From contig NZ_JBFAPP010000021.1 in assembly GCF_040676775.1 (NCBI RefSeq), forward strand, positions 81,875-145,874: a DNA stretch of 64,000 bases, read 5' to 3'. Below, piece by piece: positions 41,767 through 49,597 of this stretch; the first letter of the stretch is position 1; every line of letters starts with the position of its first letter. A program made the translations under genes and the position numbers. This DNA comes from Micromonospora_G sp040676775. GTDB taxonomy: Bacteria; Actinomycetota; Actinomycetes; Mycobacteriales; Micromonosporaceae. The notes below the pieces were generated by a model. It did not search any database and was not told where the DNA came from. It saw nothing but the letters and a program-made list of their open reading frames with translations.

Positions 41767-42654
41767 ATGGACACACAGCCAGCTGGCACGATCGCCGTCT
41801 TCGGCGGCACGGGCAAACAGGGCGGATCGGTCATCGACTCGATCCTGTCCCGCGGTGCGCACGTACGCGCCCTCGTTCGCAGCCCGGAGTCTGACCGGGC
41901 GCAGGCGCTCGCCGATCGCGGAGTCGAACTCGCGCGAGTCGAGATCGGCGACGCCACATCGCTGTCGGGCGCGCTCCAGGGGGTGGACGCCTTCTTCTTC
42001 ATGACCACCCCCGGGGGCCACACCCTCGCCGACATCGAGCGCGAGACGCGGCAGGGCATCAACCTCGTCGACGCGGCGGCCGCGGCGGCCGTGCCGCACG
42101 TCGTGTTCAGCTCGGTCGGCGGAGCTGAACGTGACTCGGGCGTGCCGCACTTCGAGTCGAAGCGCCGCGTGGAGGAGCACCTCCAACAGTCCGGCCTGCG
42201 GGCGACGTTGGTCCGCCCGGTCGCCTTCATGGACAACTTCACGTATATGGGGCCGAGCGTCGAGAACGGCGAGATCGTGCTGCGTATGCCGCTGCCCGAT
42301 CACATCCCGCTACAACTGATTGCCGTCCGGGACATCGGCCAGATCAGTGCCTCGTTCCTGCTCGGGGCCGCGAAGGCGCCTGACGGCGCCATCGAGATCG
42401 CCGGCGACGAGCGCACCGGCAGCCAGATCGCCGCCGCGTTCGGCGAGTACGCCGGGCTCCCAGCACGGTATGAAGCCCTACCCCTGCAGGTACTCGGAGA
42501 CAATCCGGATATGCAGGCGATGTTCCGCTGGTTCGCAGAGACGCCGGCCTACCGGGCCGACATCGGAGCGGTGAAAGCGATCGCGCCGAGTGCGTGGGAC
42601 CTGCCCACGTGGCTCCGCTCCGGCGACTGGACGCTGCCGACCCCGGGCCGGTGA
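41767..42654 (+). CDS. NmrA family NAD(P)-binding protein
   Basis: This 295-residue atypical short-chain dehydrogenase-fold protein has TIAVFGGTGKQGGSVIDSIL as the dinucleotide loop. VRALVRSPESDRAQALADRG, VDAFFFMTTPGG, VPHVVFSSVGGAERDSGVPH, FESKRRVEEHLQQSGLRATL and VRPVAFMDNF follow. The order is that of NmrA/HSCARG redox sensors and quinone or isoflavone reductases. The catalytic Tyr of classical SDRs is not in place, as usual for the group. AGAAGGA precedes the ATG at 41767. The open frame further upstream overlaps marR and is rejected. It is probably induced through the adjacent MarR. Confidence 0.9.
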   Translation: MDTQPAGTIAVFGGTGKQGGSVIDSILSRGAHVRALVRSPESDRAQALADRGVELARVEIGDATSLSGALQGVDAFFFMTTPGGHTLADIERETRQGINLVDAAAAAAVPHVVFSSVGGAERDSGVPHFESKRRVEEHLQQSGLRATLVRPVAFMDNFTYMGPSVENGEIVLRMPLPDHIPLQLIAVRDIGQISASFLLGAAKAPDGAIEIAGDERTGSQIAAAFGEYAGLPARYEALPLQVLGDNPDMQAMFRWFAETPAYRADIGAVKAIAPSAWDLPTWLRSGDWTLPTPGR

Positions 42655-42709
42655 CAACCGCGTCGTAGCGGGGCAGGACCAGGGACCTCGGTGCCCGGTC
42701 GAGATCGGC

Positions 42710-43267
42710 TCAGTGCTCGGGGCCCAGGTGGCTGCGTTCACCCTCGTGGTCGAGGATGCAGAGGATCTCGGCCGGCCCGCCGTACGCGCCGAACGCGTGC
42801 GGGACCATGCAGGAGAACTCGGCCGCCTCGTTCGCCCCGACCAGGATCGTCCGCTCGCCGAGGCGCAGCAGAATCGTGCCGGAGAGCACGGTGAGCCAGT
42901 CACGCCCCGGATGCACCCGCAGCTCTTCCGGCACCTCGCGGGTGACCCGCATCTTGGCGACGGTCTGATTGCTGTCCCGGGACAGCAGCCAGGTGGTGAT
43001 GCCGCGCTCCTCGTTGCAGTACGGGCGGATCACCACGTCGTCGTCGGCGTCCGACTCGACCAGTTGATCAAGCGTGGTGTCCAGCGCGCGGGCGAGCGCG
43101 GCAAGCTGGTCCAGGGCGATCCGCCGGTGACCGGTCTCGATCCGGCTGAGCGTGGACGGGCTGAGCAGGCAGCGGCTGGCCAGTTCGTCCAGCGACCAGC
43201 CTCGGGCCACCCGCAGGCCACGGATCCGCTGCCGAACCAGGGCCTCCAGGTCCTTGTCTTGCTTCAT
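42710..43267 (-). CDS. XRE-type regulator with a C-terminal cupin domain
   Basis: This 185-residue protein has an N-terminal HTH_3 domain (LVRQRIRGLRVARGWSLDEL, ASRCLLSPSTLSRIETGHRR, IALDQLAALARALDTTLDQL). A cupin barrel near residues 110-180 (HPGRDWLTVLSGTILLRLGE, RTILVGANEAAEFSCMVPHA) would bind a small ligand. This architecture is common in regulators of amino-acid or toxin metabolism. It is divergent from a SAM methyltransferase gene. Its start codon lies inside an inverted repeat. CATAGT about 10 bases before the ATG at 43267 fits a -10 box with an almost absent leader. Confidence 0.88.
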   Translation of the reverse strand: MKQDKDLEALVRQRIRGLRVARGWSLDELASRCLLSPSTLSRIETGHRRIALDQLAALARALDTTLDQLVESDADDDVVIRPYCNEERGITTWLLSRDSNQTVAKMRVTREVPEELRVHPGRDWLTVLSGTILLRLGERTILVGANEAAEFSCMVPHAFGAYGGPAEILCILDHEGERSHLGPEH

Positions 43268-43277
43268 ACGCAAGACA
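43255..43277. promoter_or_regulatory. Operator over the XRE start codon
   Basis: TGTCTTGC (43255-43262) and GCAAGACA (43270-43277) are perfect 8-bp arms 7 bases apart. They span the start codon and the probable transcription start of the XRE-cupin gene, 38 bases from the methyltransferase start. Autorepression, and perhaps control of the methyltransferase, is likely. Confidence 0.6.
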
Positions 43278-43314
43278 CTATGCCGAAAGCGCAGTACGCG
43301 GCTACCGTCGACGC

Positions 43315-44100
43315 ATGGCACACGACCACCTGATCGAAATGCTCGACCTAGACGCCGAGGTCCTGCACGAATACCATCGCGACCTGATCGGCTGGGTCGG
43401 CCGCGAGGCCGCCGACCGGCCCCGCATCGTCGACATCGGCGCCGGCAGCGGCACCGGCTCACTCGCCCTCGCCCGGGAGCTGCCCGGATCCGAGGTCACC
43501 GCGGTCGACGTGTCCCCGGAGATGCTGGCCCACCTGCGCAGCCGGGCCGACGCCGCCGGGCTGGGTGGGCGGATCCGTACCGTCGAGGCCGACCTCGACC
43601 AGCCCTGGCCCGACCTCGGACCGACCGACGTGATCTGGGCCGCCGCCTCGATGCACCACATGGCCGACCCCGGCCACGCGCTCGCATCGGCGTACGGCGC
43701 GCTGCGGCCCGGCGGGCTGCTGGTGATCGCCGAACTGGACTCGTTCCCGCACTTCCTGGCCGGCACGCCCGACGAGGACGTGGAGGAGCGCGGTCACGCC
43801 GAGGCGGCGAAACGGCGGCACGAGGCGGGCCTGCACATGCACGAGAACTGGGGCGAGCGGATCAGCCAGGCCGGATTCACGGCGGTGACCGAGCGACACT
43901 TCGACATCGACCTCCGGCCGCCCCTGCCCGCAGCCGCCGCGCGCTACGCCGAGGTCTCCCTGCTCCGGATGCGCCACGGGCTCCAGGAGCGGCTGTCGGC
44001 GTCCGATCTCGCCGCCCTGGACAAGGTTGTCGCTGGCCTGGGCGGCCGTGACGATCTCAGCGTACGCACCGAGCGGACAGTCTGGCTGGCCCGCCGCTAG
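43315..44100 (+). CDS. Class I SAM-dependent methyltransferase
   Basis: This is a 261-residue cytosolic methyltransferase. IVDIGAGSGTGSLALARELP is motif I, VTAVDVSPEMLAHLRSRADA is the acidic-loop strand, and VEADLDQPWP with DVIWAAASMHHMADPGHALA forms motifs II-III. ALRPGGLLVIAELDSFPHF is the post-motif strand. The acceptor is unknown. It is divergent from an XRE-cupin regulator with an operator between them. A hairpin terminator follows it. Confidence 0.9.
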   Translation: MAHDHLIEMLDLDAEVLHEYHRDLIGWVGREAADRPRIVDIGAGSGTGSLALARELPGSEVTAVDVSPEMLAHLRSRADAAGLGGRIRTVEADLDQPWPDLGPTDVIWAAASMHHMADPGHALASAYGALRPGGLLVIAELDSFPHFLAGTPDEDVEERGHAEAAKRRHEAGLHMHENWGERISQAGFTAVTERHFDIDLRPPLPAAAARYAEVSLLRMRHGLQERLSASDLAALDKVVAGLGGRDDLSVRTERTVWLARR

Positions 44101-44118
44101 CCCTTGATGAACGCCGGA

Positions 44119-44147
44119 CGGCCGGCCAGCACACGGTTGGCCGGCCG
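44119..44147. terminator. Hairpin after the methyltransferase gene
   Basis: CGGCCGGCCA (44119-44128) pairs perfectly with TGGCCGGCCG (44138-44147) across a 9-base loop, 19 bases after the methyltransferase stop. Confidence 0.75.
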
Positions 44148-44233
44148 CGGTCGGTCTGACCTCCGTCCGAAGGGGTGGGGCGGCGAGCACCCGTCCGGTG
44201 CCCACACACCCCACCGCCGACGTGCCGCCCCGA

Positions 44234-45064
44234 TCAGGCCGGTACGGGCACCCGACTGCGCCCGCGCCGACCGCGCCCGCTCCCCACGCCGTTGTCGGCC
44301 TCCGGGTTGTCGGCCTCCGGCTCCACCGCCGGTTCGTCACGGGACAGGTCCATACCCGGGAACCCGTCCCTGTTCGACCCGGCCGACCGGTCGTCGTCAC
44401 CCGGATCGCTGGCGGACGCCTCTTCCAGCGGCAGACCGGTCGGGTCGTCGGCCGGCGGGAGGTCCGGCAGTTCGTCGCGGAGCGTGAGGAACCGCTCGTA
44501 GTCCGTACCCGCGCCGTAGCCCGGGTCGGACGGGTAGCCGGGCGCCGGGGAGACCGGTACGGGTGCGTAACCGGGCTCGTCGTCCAGCGGGCGGGCGTCG
44601 GGCAGGGCCGGTGCCTGGGCGTTCGGGACCGGTTCGGTCTCCTCGCCCTGCACCCGCTGCTCGGCCTCGGCGTCCTCGATCGAACTGGTGGTCATGGTCG
44701 GGCGGTTGCGGGCGAACCGGCCCCGGCCCCGGGACAGGTCGTGACCGACGGCAACCGCCTCCATCTCGTACATGGTGCGGTGGTTACCGGCGTCGTCGAC
44801 CCAGTCCCGGGTGTACATCCGCCCGACCACGATGACCGGGTCGCCGGTCATCACCGAGGAGGCGACGCCCTCGGCGAGCTTGCGCCAGCAGTTCACCCTG
44901 ACCCGCAGGCTGTTGCCGTCGACCCAGCGTCCGCTCTCCCGGTCGAGCCGGCGGGCGGTCGAGGCGACCTTGAAGTTGGTCACCAGCGTGCCGCTCTGGG
45001 TGGTACGCCGCCACTCCGGGGCGGTGAGCACATTGCCCACGATCGTTACATAGGTGTCGAACAT
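44234..45064 (-). CDS. ssb: Single-stranded DNA-binding protein with a long atypical C-terminus
   Basis: The N-terminal 110 residues are a clear SSB OB fold: MFDTYVTIVGNVLTAPEWRR, LVTNFKVASTARRLDRESGR, LRVRVNCWRKLAEGVASSVM and GDPVIVVGRMYTRDWVDDAG. The remaining 165 residues are acidic, Pro-rich and probably disordered. The canonical C-terminal acidic tip (DDDIPF type), which recruits partner proteins, is missing; the protein ends RGRRGRSRVPVPA. There is no rpsF or rpsR neighbour, so this is likely a second, specialised SSB and not the replication one. GGAGAG directly before the ATG at 45064 supports the start; the frame is open to 45208. Confidence 0.88.
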   Translation of the reverse strand: MFDTYVTIVGNVLTAPEWRRTTQSGTLVTNFKVASTARRLDRESGRWVDGNSLRVRVNCWRKLAEGVASSVMTGDPVIVVGRMYTRDWVDDAGNHRTMYEMEAVAVGHDLSRGRGRFARNRPTMTTSSIEDAEAEQRVQGEETEPVPNAQAPALPDARPLDDEPGYAPVPVSPAPGYPSDPGYGAGTDYERFLTLRDELPDLPPADDPTGLPLEEASASDPGDDDRSAGSNRDGFPGMDLSRDEPAVEPEADNPEADNGVGSGRGRRGRSRVPVPA

Positions 45065-45237
45065 TCTCTCTCCGTAGCAATCACGATGGATCAGATGAAT
45101 GGCTTCGAGTCGACTCGCCGTCGAGACTGGCAACACGGCAGCCGTCGCGCCACCGTCCGGACGCGAGCTGTGGACAACCCGGCGACCGGTGGATAAAGCC
45201 CTGATCAAGCGCGAATGTGCTATGTCGAGATAACGTC

Positions 45238-46359
45238 ATGCCCGTGGAACCGGATCTGCTCGGCGCAGCGTACGAGAGCCAGACGATCGATCTCGGGCAC
45301 GACGACGAGGGCCCGGTACGGGCCACGCTGGTCCGGCGTCGAGCCGAGCGGCCCACCGGTCGCGCGGTGCTCTACCTGCACGGGTTCGCGGACTACTTCT
45401 TCCAGGCACACCTGGCCGACTTCTTCGTCGAACGTGGCTGGGACTTCTACGCGCTCGACCTGCGCAAGTACGGCCGCAGCCTGCTCCCGCACCAGACGCC
45501 CAACTTCTGCCGCGACCTGACCGAGTACTTCCCCGAACTCGACGCCGCCGCCGACATCATCCGTGAGCAGGACGGCAACCACACCCTCCTGGTCAACGGA
45601 CACTCGACCGGCGGCCTGCTCGCGGCACTCTGGACACACGCGAGGCGCGACACCCCGCTCGTCGACGGGTTGTTCCTCAACAGCCCGTTCTTCGACCTCA
45701 ACGCCCCGTGGCTGGCCCGCAGACCGCTCGCCGCGGCCGTCGCCCAGTTGGCCCGGCGGATGCCGTACCTGGTCATCCCGCTCGGTCTGTCCCCGGTGTA
45801 CGGCCAGAGCCTGCACACCGAGCACCGGGGCGAGTGGACCTACGACCTGACCTGGAAGCCGCTCGGCGGTTTCCCGGTCCGCGCGGGTTGGCTGGCGGCG
45901 ATCCGTCGCGCCCAGCGGCAGGTGCAGCGCGGGCTGGCGATCTCCGTACCGGTGCTGCTCGCCTCCTCGACGCGGAGCTACCGGAGCGGGACCTGGCACG
46001 AGTCGGCGACGCTCGCCGACTCCGTGCTCAACGTGGCGGACATGGCCCGCTGGGCGCCGATGCTGGGGCGACACGTGACCCTGGTCCGGTTCGACGGCGG
46101 CCTGCACGACCTGACCCTGTCCGGCCCGGCCGTACGCGAGCAGGTGTTCACCGAGTTGGATCGGTGGGTCGGCGCCTTCCTCGACCGAACTCCCCCGGCT
46201 GCGGAGAATCCGACCAGCGCACCACCGGCCCCGACTCCTCATCCGGCTCCGGCGGCTGCGTCCATTCCTGCCCCTCCGGCGCCCGGTACGGCGCAGGCTC
46301 CGGCTGCTGCTCCACCGCCGGCTGGTACGGCGGCCGGCCGGGCTCCCGGTACCCCGTAG
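45238..46359 (+). CDS. Alpha/beta hydrolase (monoglyceride-lipase-like)
   Basis: This is a serine hydrolase of 373 residues. AVLYLHGFADYFFQAHLADF is the oxyanion region, WDFYALDLRKYGRSLLPHQT follows, TLLVNGHSTGGLLAALW contains the nucleophile elbow GHSTGG, and LVRFDGGLHDLTLS the catalytic His. It resembles lysophospholipase/monoglyceride lipase proteins. After residue 310 or so the protein turns into a Pro/Ala-rich tail (SAPPAPTPHPAPAA...). That tail is encoded opposite the 3' end of the DUF1444 gene; 212 bases are shared. The tail may be functionless. The ATG at 45238 is chosen because homology begins there. Confidence 0.85.
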   Translation: MPVEPDLLGAAYESQTIDLGHDDEGPVRATLVRRRAERPTGRAVLYLHGFADYFFQAHLADFFVERGWDFYALDLRKYGRSLLPHQTPNFCRDLTEYFPELDAAADIIREQDGNHTLLVNGHSTGGLLAALWTHARRDTPLVDGLFLNSPFFDLNAPWLARRPLAAAVAQLARRMPYLVIPLGLSPVYGQSLHTEHRGEWTYDLTWKPLGGFPVRAGWLAAIRRAQRQVQRGLAISVPVLLASSTRSYRSGTWHESATLADSVLNVADMARWAPMLGRHVTLVRFDGGLHDLTLSGPAVREQVFTELDRWVGAFLDRTPPAAENPTSAPPAPTPHPAPAAASIPAPPAPGTAQAPAAAPPPAGTAAGRAPGTP

Positions 46360-47425
46360 GTCCCGGCACCTGGTACGCCCGCCGATCCTGCCCGTCATAC
46401 CCACGCCGGTCCGGCGCCTGAGGCAGATCCTCGTACGCCCGCCGTTCCGGCGCCGGGGGCAGATCGTCGTACGCCCGCCGTTCCGGAGGTTGCGGCCGCT
46501 CCTCGTACGCTCGCCGTTCCGGCGCCGGGGGCCGCTCCTCGTAGACACGCCGTTCCGGAGGTTGCGGCCGCTCCTCGTACACCCGTCGGTCCGGCGGCTG
46601 GGGCCGTTCCTCGTACGCCGGCCGACCCGGTGGCTGGTCTCGGTCCTCGGTTGAGCGCAATGCCCGTTGCTCGCCGGTCCGCCACGAACCCGGCCGACCC
46701 CCACCCCGCCGCGGCCCGGGCCGGTCGACGGGTGGACGCGAAACCGGGCGGGAGACCGGCTGCTCTGCCTGCGGCTGCGGAGCCGGCTGTTCCGGGCCTC
46801 GGCGCAGCCCCGGCCGTTCCGCTGGCGAACCGGACACTGGGCGGACCGGCGGCGGCCAGGTCGGCTGCTGGCCCACCCGACGGGCCGGGCTCGCCGCGGG
46901 CGCGGCCGGGTGGAACGGCAGCCACATCCCCTGCCGCCAGACCAGCAGGTCACGGCTGAGCGGGTGCGGGTCACCGGCGAAGAAGACCCGGTCCACCGCC
47001 CGCCGGGCCTTCTCCCGTCCGGGCCGGGACTGGGAGCCAGTGACGATCACCACGTCCCGGGCCGGCACACCGATGACCAGTTCGCCGGGAACGGACTGCT
47101 GGAGGTCGTCCCAGAACTCGTCGACCAGCATCACGCTGGACTCCAGGCCGTCGAAGGAGAGCAGCAGCGCGGGCGGCTGGCCGGAGATCCGCAGCCGGTT
47201 CATCGCCAGGTCGAGGTGCTGCATCGCGGTACGCCGAAGGGCCCGCCGTCCGACCCCGCTCCGCTCCAGGTCCGCCCAGGTAACCAGGCGTTCACCGTAC
47301 GGTGGGCCGAACGAGTAGGCGATGCCGATGTCGTCGGAGAACTCGTCGAGCAGCGTGTCTCCGCCGACCTGCTCGTCAGCAGTCGACACAAGCAGCGGCA
47401 AAAACTGGGTGCTCGTCACCTGCAC
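46148..47425 (-). CDS. DUF1444 (YtpQ-like) protein with a 12-residue repeat region
   Basis: This is a 425-residue protein. The N-terminal 170 residues match the DUF1444 pattern: VTSTQFLPLLVSTADEQ, IAYSFGPPYGERLVTWADLE, ALRRTAMQHLDLAMN, LLSFDGLESSVMLVDEFWDD and LVIGVPARDVVIVTGSQSRP. After a Pro-rich linker, residues 271-342 consist of six 12-residue repeats of the YEERPQPPERRA type. A Pro/Gln-rich end ERQ-free tail follows, reaching into the hydrolase gene on the other strand. The start is a GTG at 47425, with another two codons later. The function is unknown. The charged YEERP repeats look like an interaction or low-complexity module. Confidence 0.75.
   Translation of the reverse strand: MQVTSTQFLPLLVSTADEQVGGDTLLDEFSDDIGIAYSFGPPYGERLVTWADLERSGVGRRALRRTAMQHLDLAMNRLRISGQPPALLLSFDGLESSVMLVDEFWDDLQQSVPGELVIGVPARDVVIVTGSQSRPGREKARRAVDRVFFAGDPHPLSRDLLVWRQGMWLPFHPAAPAASPARRVGQQPTWPPPVRPVSGSPAERPGLRRGPEQPAPQPQAEQPVSRPVSRPPVDRPGPRRGGGRPGSWRTGEQRALRSTEDRDQPPGRPAYEERPQPPDRRVYEERPQPPERRVYEERPPAPERRAYEERPQPPERRAYDDLPPAPERRAYEDLPQAPDRRGYDGQDRRAYQVPGPTGYREPGRPPYQPAVEQQPEPAPYRAPEGQEWTQPPEPDEESGPVVRWSDSPQPGEFGRGRRRPTDPTR
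46400..46615 (-). repeat. 36-bp tandem repeats, six units, coding
   Basis: These are six units of 36 bases encoding YEERPQPPDRRV, YEERPQPPERRV, YEERPPAPERRA, YEERPQPPERRA, YDDLPPAPERRA and YEDLPQAPDRRG. The first four are very similar and the last two have diverged, suggesting expansion at one end. Confidence 0.85.
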
Positions 47426-47526
47426 CCGTGAAAACCTAGTATGTGCTGGCCGGGCCGGCGACCCCCCGTCCAGCCGGACACTCGTCCGGCAGCGCGGGTA
47501 CCCTTCTCGCGCGCGTAATACAGCAG

Positions 47527-47602
47527 GCGCTCGTAGCTCAGCGGATAGAGCAGGGGACTTCTAATCCCAAGGTCGTAGGTTCGATCCCTACCGGGCGCAC
47601 CA
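47527..47602 (+). tRNA. tRNA-Arg (anticodon TCT)
   Basis: This is a complete 76-base cloverleaf. The acceptor GCGCTCG pairs with CGGGCGC (one G-T pair). The D arm is GCTC/GAGC with loop AGCGGATA, and the anticodon arm GGGGA/TCCC(A) has loop CTTCTAA, giving anticodon TCT. The T arm is GTAGG/CCTAC with TTCGATC. A CCA end is encoded at 47600-47602. It reads AGA (and by wobble AGG), rare codons in this GC-rich genome. No integrase or attachment duplication is seen beside it. Confidence 0.97.
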
Positions 47603-47623
47603 CATAACAGCAGCTCAGAGCGG

Positions 47624-48211
47624 TTATTGACGGAGCGGGGCGGCGAGCGGGGCGGTGACCGGGCCGGTCCCGGCGACGCGGTGTCGCAGTGGTTGCAGTT
47701 TCTCGGCGAGAGCTCCGGGCTCGATCGGCAGCCAGGCGGATCCGCTGACCTCGTCGGCCTGGAGCCTCAGGTGCGGCGGTTCGGCGACTGTGAAGGCGTA
47801 CCGCAGGTCGAAGTGCCAGTGTTCGGGTTCACCCCTGGCCGGGTTCGCCGGGAACCGGTGCACGCCGATGTCGACCGGGAACCGTTCCAGGACGACCAGG
47901 GCACTCGCCCCGATGCCGGTTTCCTCTTCGACCTCGCGCAGCGCGGCGCCGAGCAGGCTGGTGTCGTCCGGCTCCAGGTGCCCGCCGGGGCAGAGCCAGC
48001 GGCCGAGCACGTTGTGCCGGATGTGCAGTGCCTGCCAGTCGCGGTTGAGCAGCACGGCGGAGCAGGTGAGGTGGCCGGTGAAGGTCGACCGGGACAGGAT
48101 CGCCGTACGCGCGTCGAGCCCGGCCAGCAGCGGGGCGAGCCGGTCCCGCTCGGTGCCGTACCGGTCGAGGTATGCCTCGATGGTCGCGTGCACCTCGGCC
48201 AGGTCGATCAT
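47624..48211 (-). CDS. NUDIX hydrolase
   Basis: This is a 195-residue pyrophosphohydrolase-fold protein. The Nudix box is complete: GGHLEPDDTSLLGAALREVE followed by EETGI, with the metal-binding Glu residues. GHLTCSAVLLNRDWQALHIR precedes it, and HWHFDLRYAFTVAEPPHLRL, EVSGSAWLPIE follow. The substrate (a nucleotide or sugar diphosphate) cannot be inferred. It is a single gene, 21 bases from the tRNA-Arg on the opposite strand. Confidence 0.9.
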   Translation of the reverse strand: MIDLAEVHATIEAYLDRYGTERDRLAPLLAGLDARTAILSRSTFTGHLTCSAVLLNRDWQALHIRHNVLGRWLCPGGHLEPDDTSLLGAALREVEEETGIGASALVVLERFPVDIGVHRFPANPARGEPEHWHFDLRYAFTVAEPPHLRLQADEVSGSAWLPIEPGALAEKLQPLRHRVAGTGPVTAPLAAPLRQ

Positions 48212-48254
48212 CGGCGTACCCCTGCCTGCTCGGAGCGGATCGTCTGCCGGAAAC

Positions 48255-49085
48255 CTACCGGGACCGGAGCACCACGTCCTTGCTCAGGCCCGCCCAGCCG
48301 GTGGCGCGCGCCTGCGTGATGGTGTCCCGGAGCGCGTGGATGTCGACGGGGTGCTCCACGCCGGCCCGGATGACGTTGACCGCGAAGTGGTCGCAGAGGA
48401 AAACCAGCAGTTCGTCGTCGGCGTGCATCACCTCGCAGATCCCGGCGACGGCGCGTCCGCGCAGCAGTCCGGCCATCCCCTCCAGCGCCGCCAGTTCGTG
48501 CCCCTCGACGTCGATCTTGAACAACAGCGAGTCGTCGGGGTCGAGGACGATCCGTTCGTCCAGCCGGAAACAGTCCACGGACACACCGCGGTCGCTCGGC
48601 AGACGCAACGAGGAGACCCCGGAGTGCTTGTGGAAGTTCAGCCGCGCGGTCCCGGACGCGTCGCTGGCCGCACCCTCGTGCAGCACGATGTCCGGATAGT
48701 CCGCGCCGCTGTGCCGTACGGTCTCGCGCAGCCGGTGGAGCACCGCGGGGTTCGGCTCGACCAGGTGCAGTTGACGTAGCCGCTGGTGGTAGCGGGTGGA
48801 GAAGGCGACCTCGCCGTAGTTGGCGCCGATGTCCAGCGCGACGGTGGGGCGGAGTTCCTCGGCCAGCCGGCGCCAGGTGGCAACCGCGCTCCGGTCGAGG
48901 TTGCCGTGGTACATCGCGAGGAGCACACCTCGGATGTCGGTGGGATCGGCGTGCATGCGTACGCCGATCTCGTTGCGGAACGCGCCGGACCTCGCCCGCA
49001 GCGCCGTACGCTGCGCGACGATGCGTACCCGCTGCCCGCCGGAGATGTGGAACGCCTGTCGTAGGACCGACCGGAAGGTGGCCAC
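48255..49085 (-). CDS. FkbM family methyltransferase
   Basis: This is a 276-residue SAM-dependent methyltransferase. ALDIGANYGEVAFSTRYHQR is motif I, LHLVEPNPAVLHRLRETV the next strand, and LLFKIDVEGHELAALEGMAG the FkbM signature, followed by GICEVMHADDELLVF. FkbM enzymes O-methylate sugars, polyketides or glycolipids. No biosynthetic cluster is next to it. I chose the GTG at 49085 because AAGGAGG lies 5 bases upstream; the frame is open to 49148. Confidence 0.88.
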   Translation of the reverse strand: MATFRSVLRQAFHISGGQRVRIVAQRTALRARSGAFRNEIGVRMHADPTDIRGVLLAMYHGNLDRSAVATWRRLAEELRPTVALDIGANYGEVAFSTRYHQRLRQLHLVEPNPAVLHRLRETVRHSGADYPDIVLHEGAASDASGTARLNFHKHSGVSSLRLPSDRGVSVDCFRLDERIVLDPDDSLLFKIDVEGHELAALEGMAGLLRGRAVAGICEVMHADDELLVFLCDHFAVNVIRAGVEHPVDIHALRDTITQARATGWAGLSKDVVLRSR

Positions 49086-49220
49086 GCCCGCCTCCTTGCT
49101 GCTCAAGCCTGCAACTCGAATCACGCGCACGGAGTACGGCGCCCTCACCGCAACGAGACAGGTAGCGGGAAGGTGACGCGGTGTCGTGAATCGATCAGTC
49201 GCAGGCCGAGCGGAAGGCGG

Positions 49221-49436
49221 TCAGTCGATCGGCTTCGCCGGCTCGGCCGGGGTGTGGAAGGGGGTCGAGGAGCGGCTCCCCCGTCGGCGTTCCTCGCGCT
49301 TGGCCCGCTGTTCGGCGCTGTACCGCTTGCGTGCGGCGAGGTCCCGCTTCCAGCCTTCGCGGGCCTCGGCGGTGGTGCCCTGGACCGCGTTCTCCACCGT
49401 CGGCGGCCCGAGGATCTTGAACAGGAAGTCGAACAT
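49221..49436 (-). CDS. Small basic hypothetical protein
   Basis: This is a 71-residue protein starting MFDFLFKILGPPTVENAVQG. A strongly charged helix (WKRDLAARKRYSAEQRAKRE) and a Pro-rich end follow. I do not recognise it. AGGA 5 bases before the ATG at 49436 supports this start; the frame is open to 49553. It lies between the FkbM and OhrR-like genes on the same strand. The charged helix could bind nucleic acid, but that is only a guess. Confidence 0.55.
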   Translation of the reverse strand: MFDFLFKILGPPTVENAVQGTTAEAREGWKRDLAARKRYSAEQRAKREERRRGSRSSTPFHTPAEPAKPID

Positions 49437-49597
49437 CCGGTCCTGCCCGGCCACCCGCCCGAAGAACGATCGTTTCGACCCGGATCCACCCACGTCAACC
49501 ACACTCCCGCCGCCAAGACCCAATATTTGGTACGCCAATAGTTTGCACACCAACTACTGGCCGGGCAAGGGGCGGGAGTGTGATCCCCGGCGGCCGG

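Noticed and set aside
47527..47602. tRNA-Arg as an integration site of a mobile element
   Set aside because: No integrase, no repeated tRNA 3' end and no change in composition are visible on either side.
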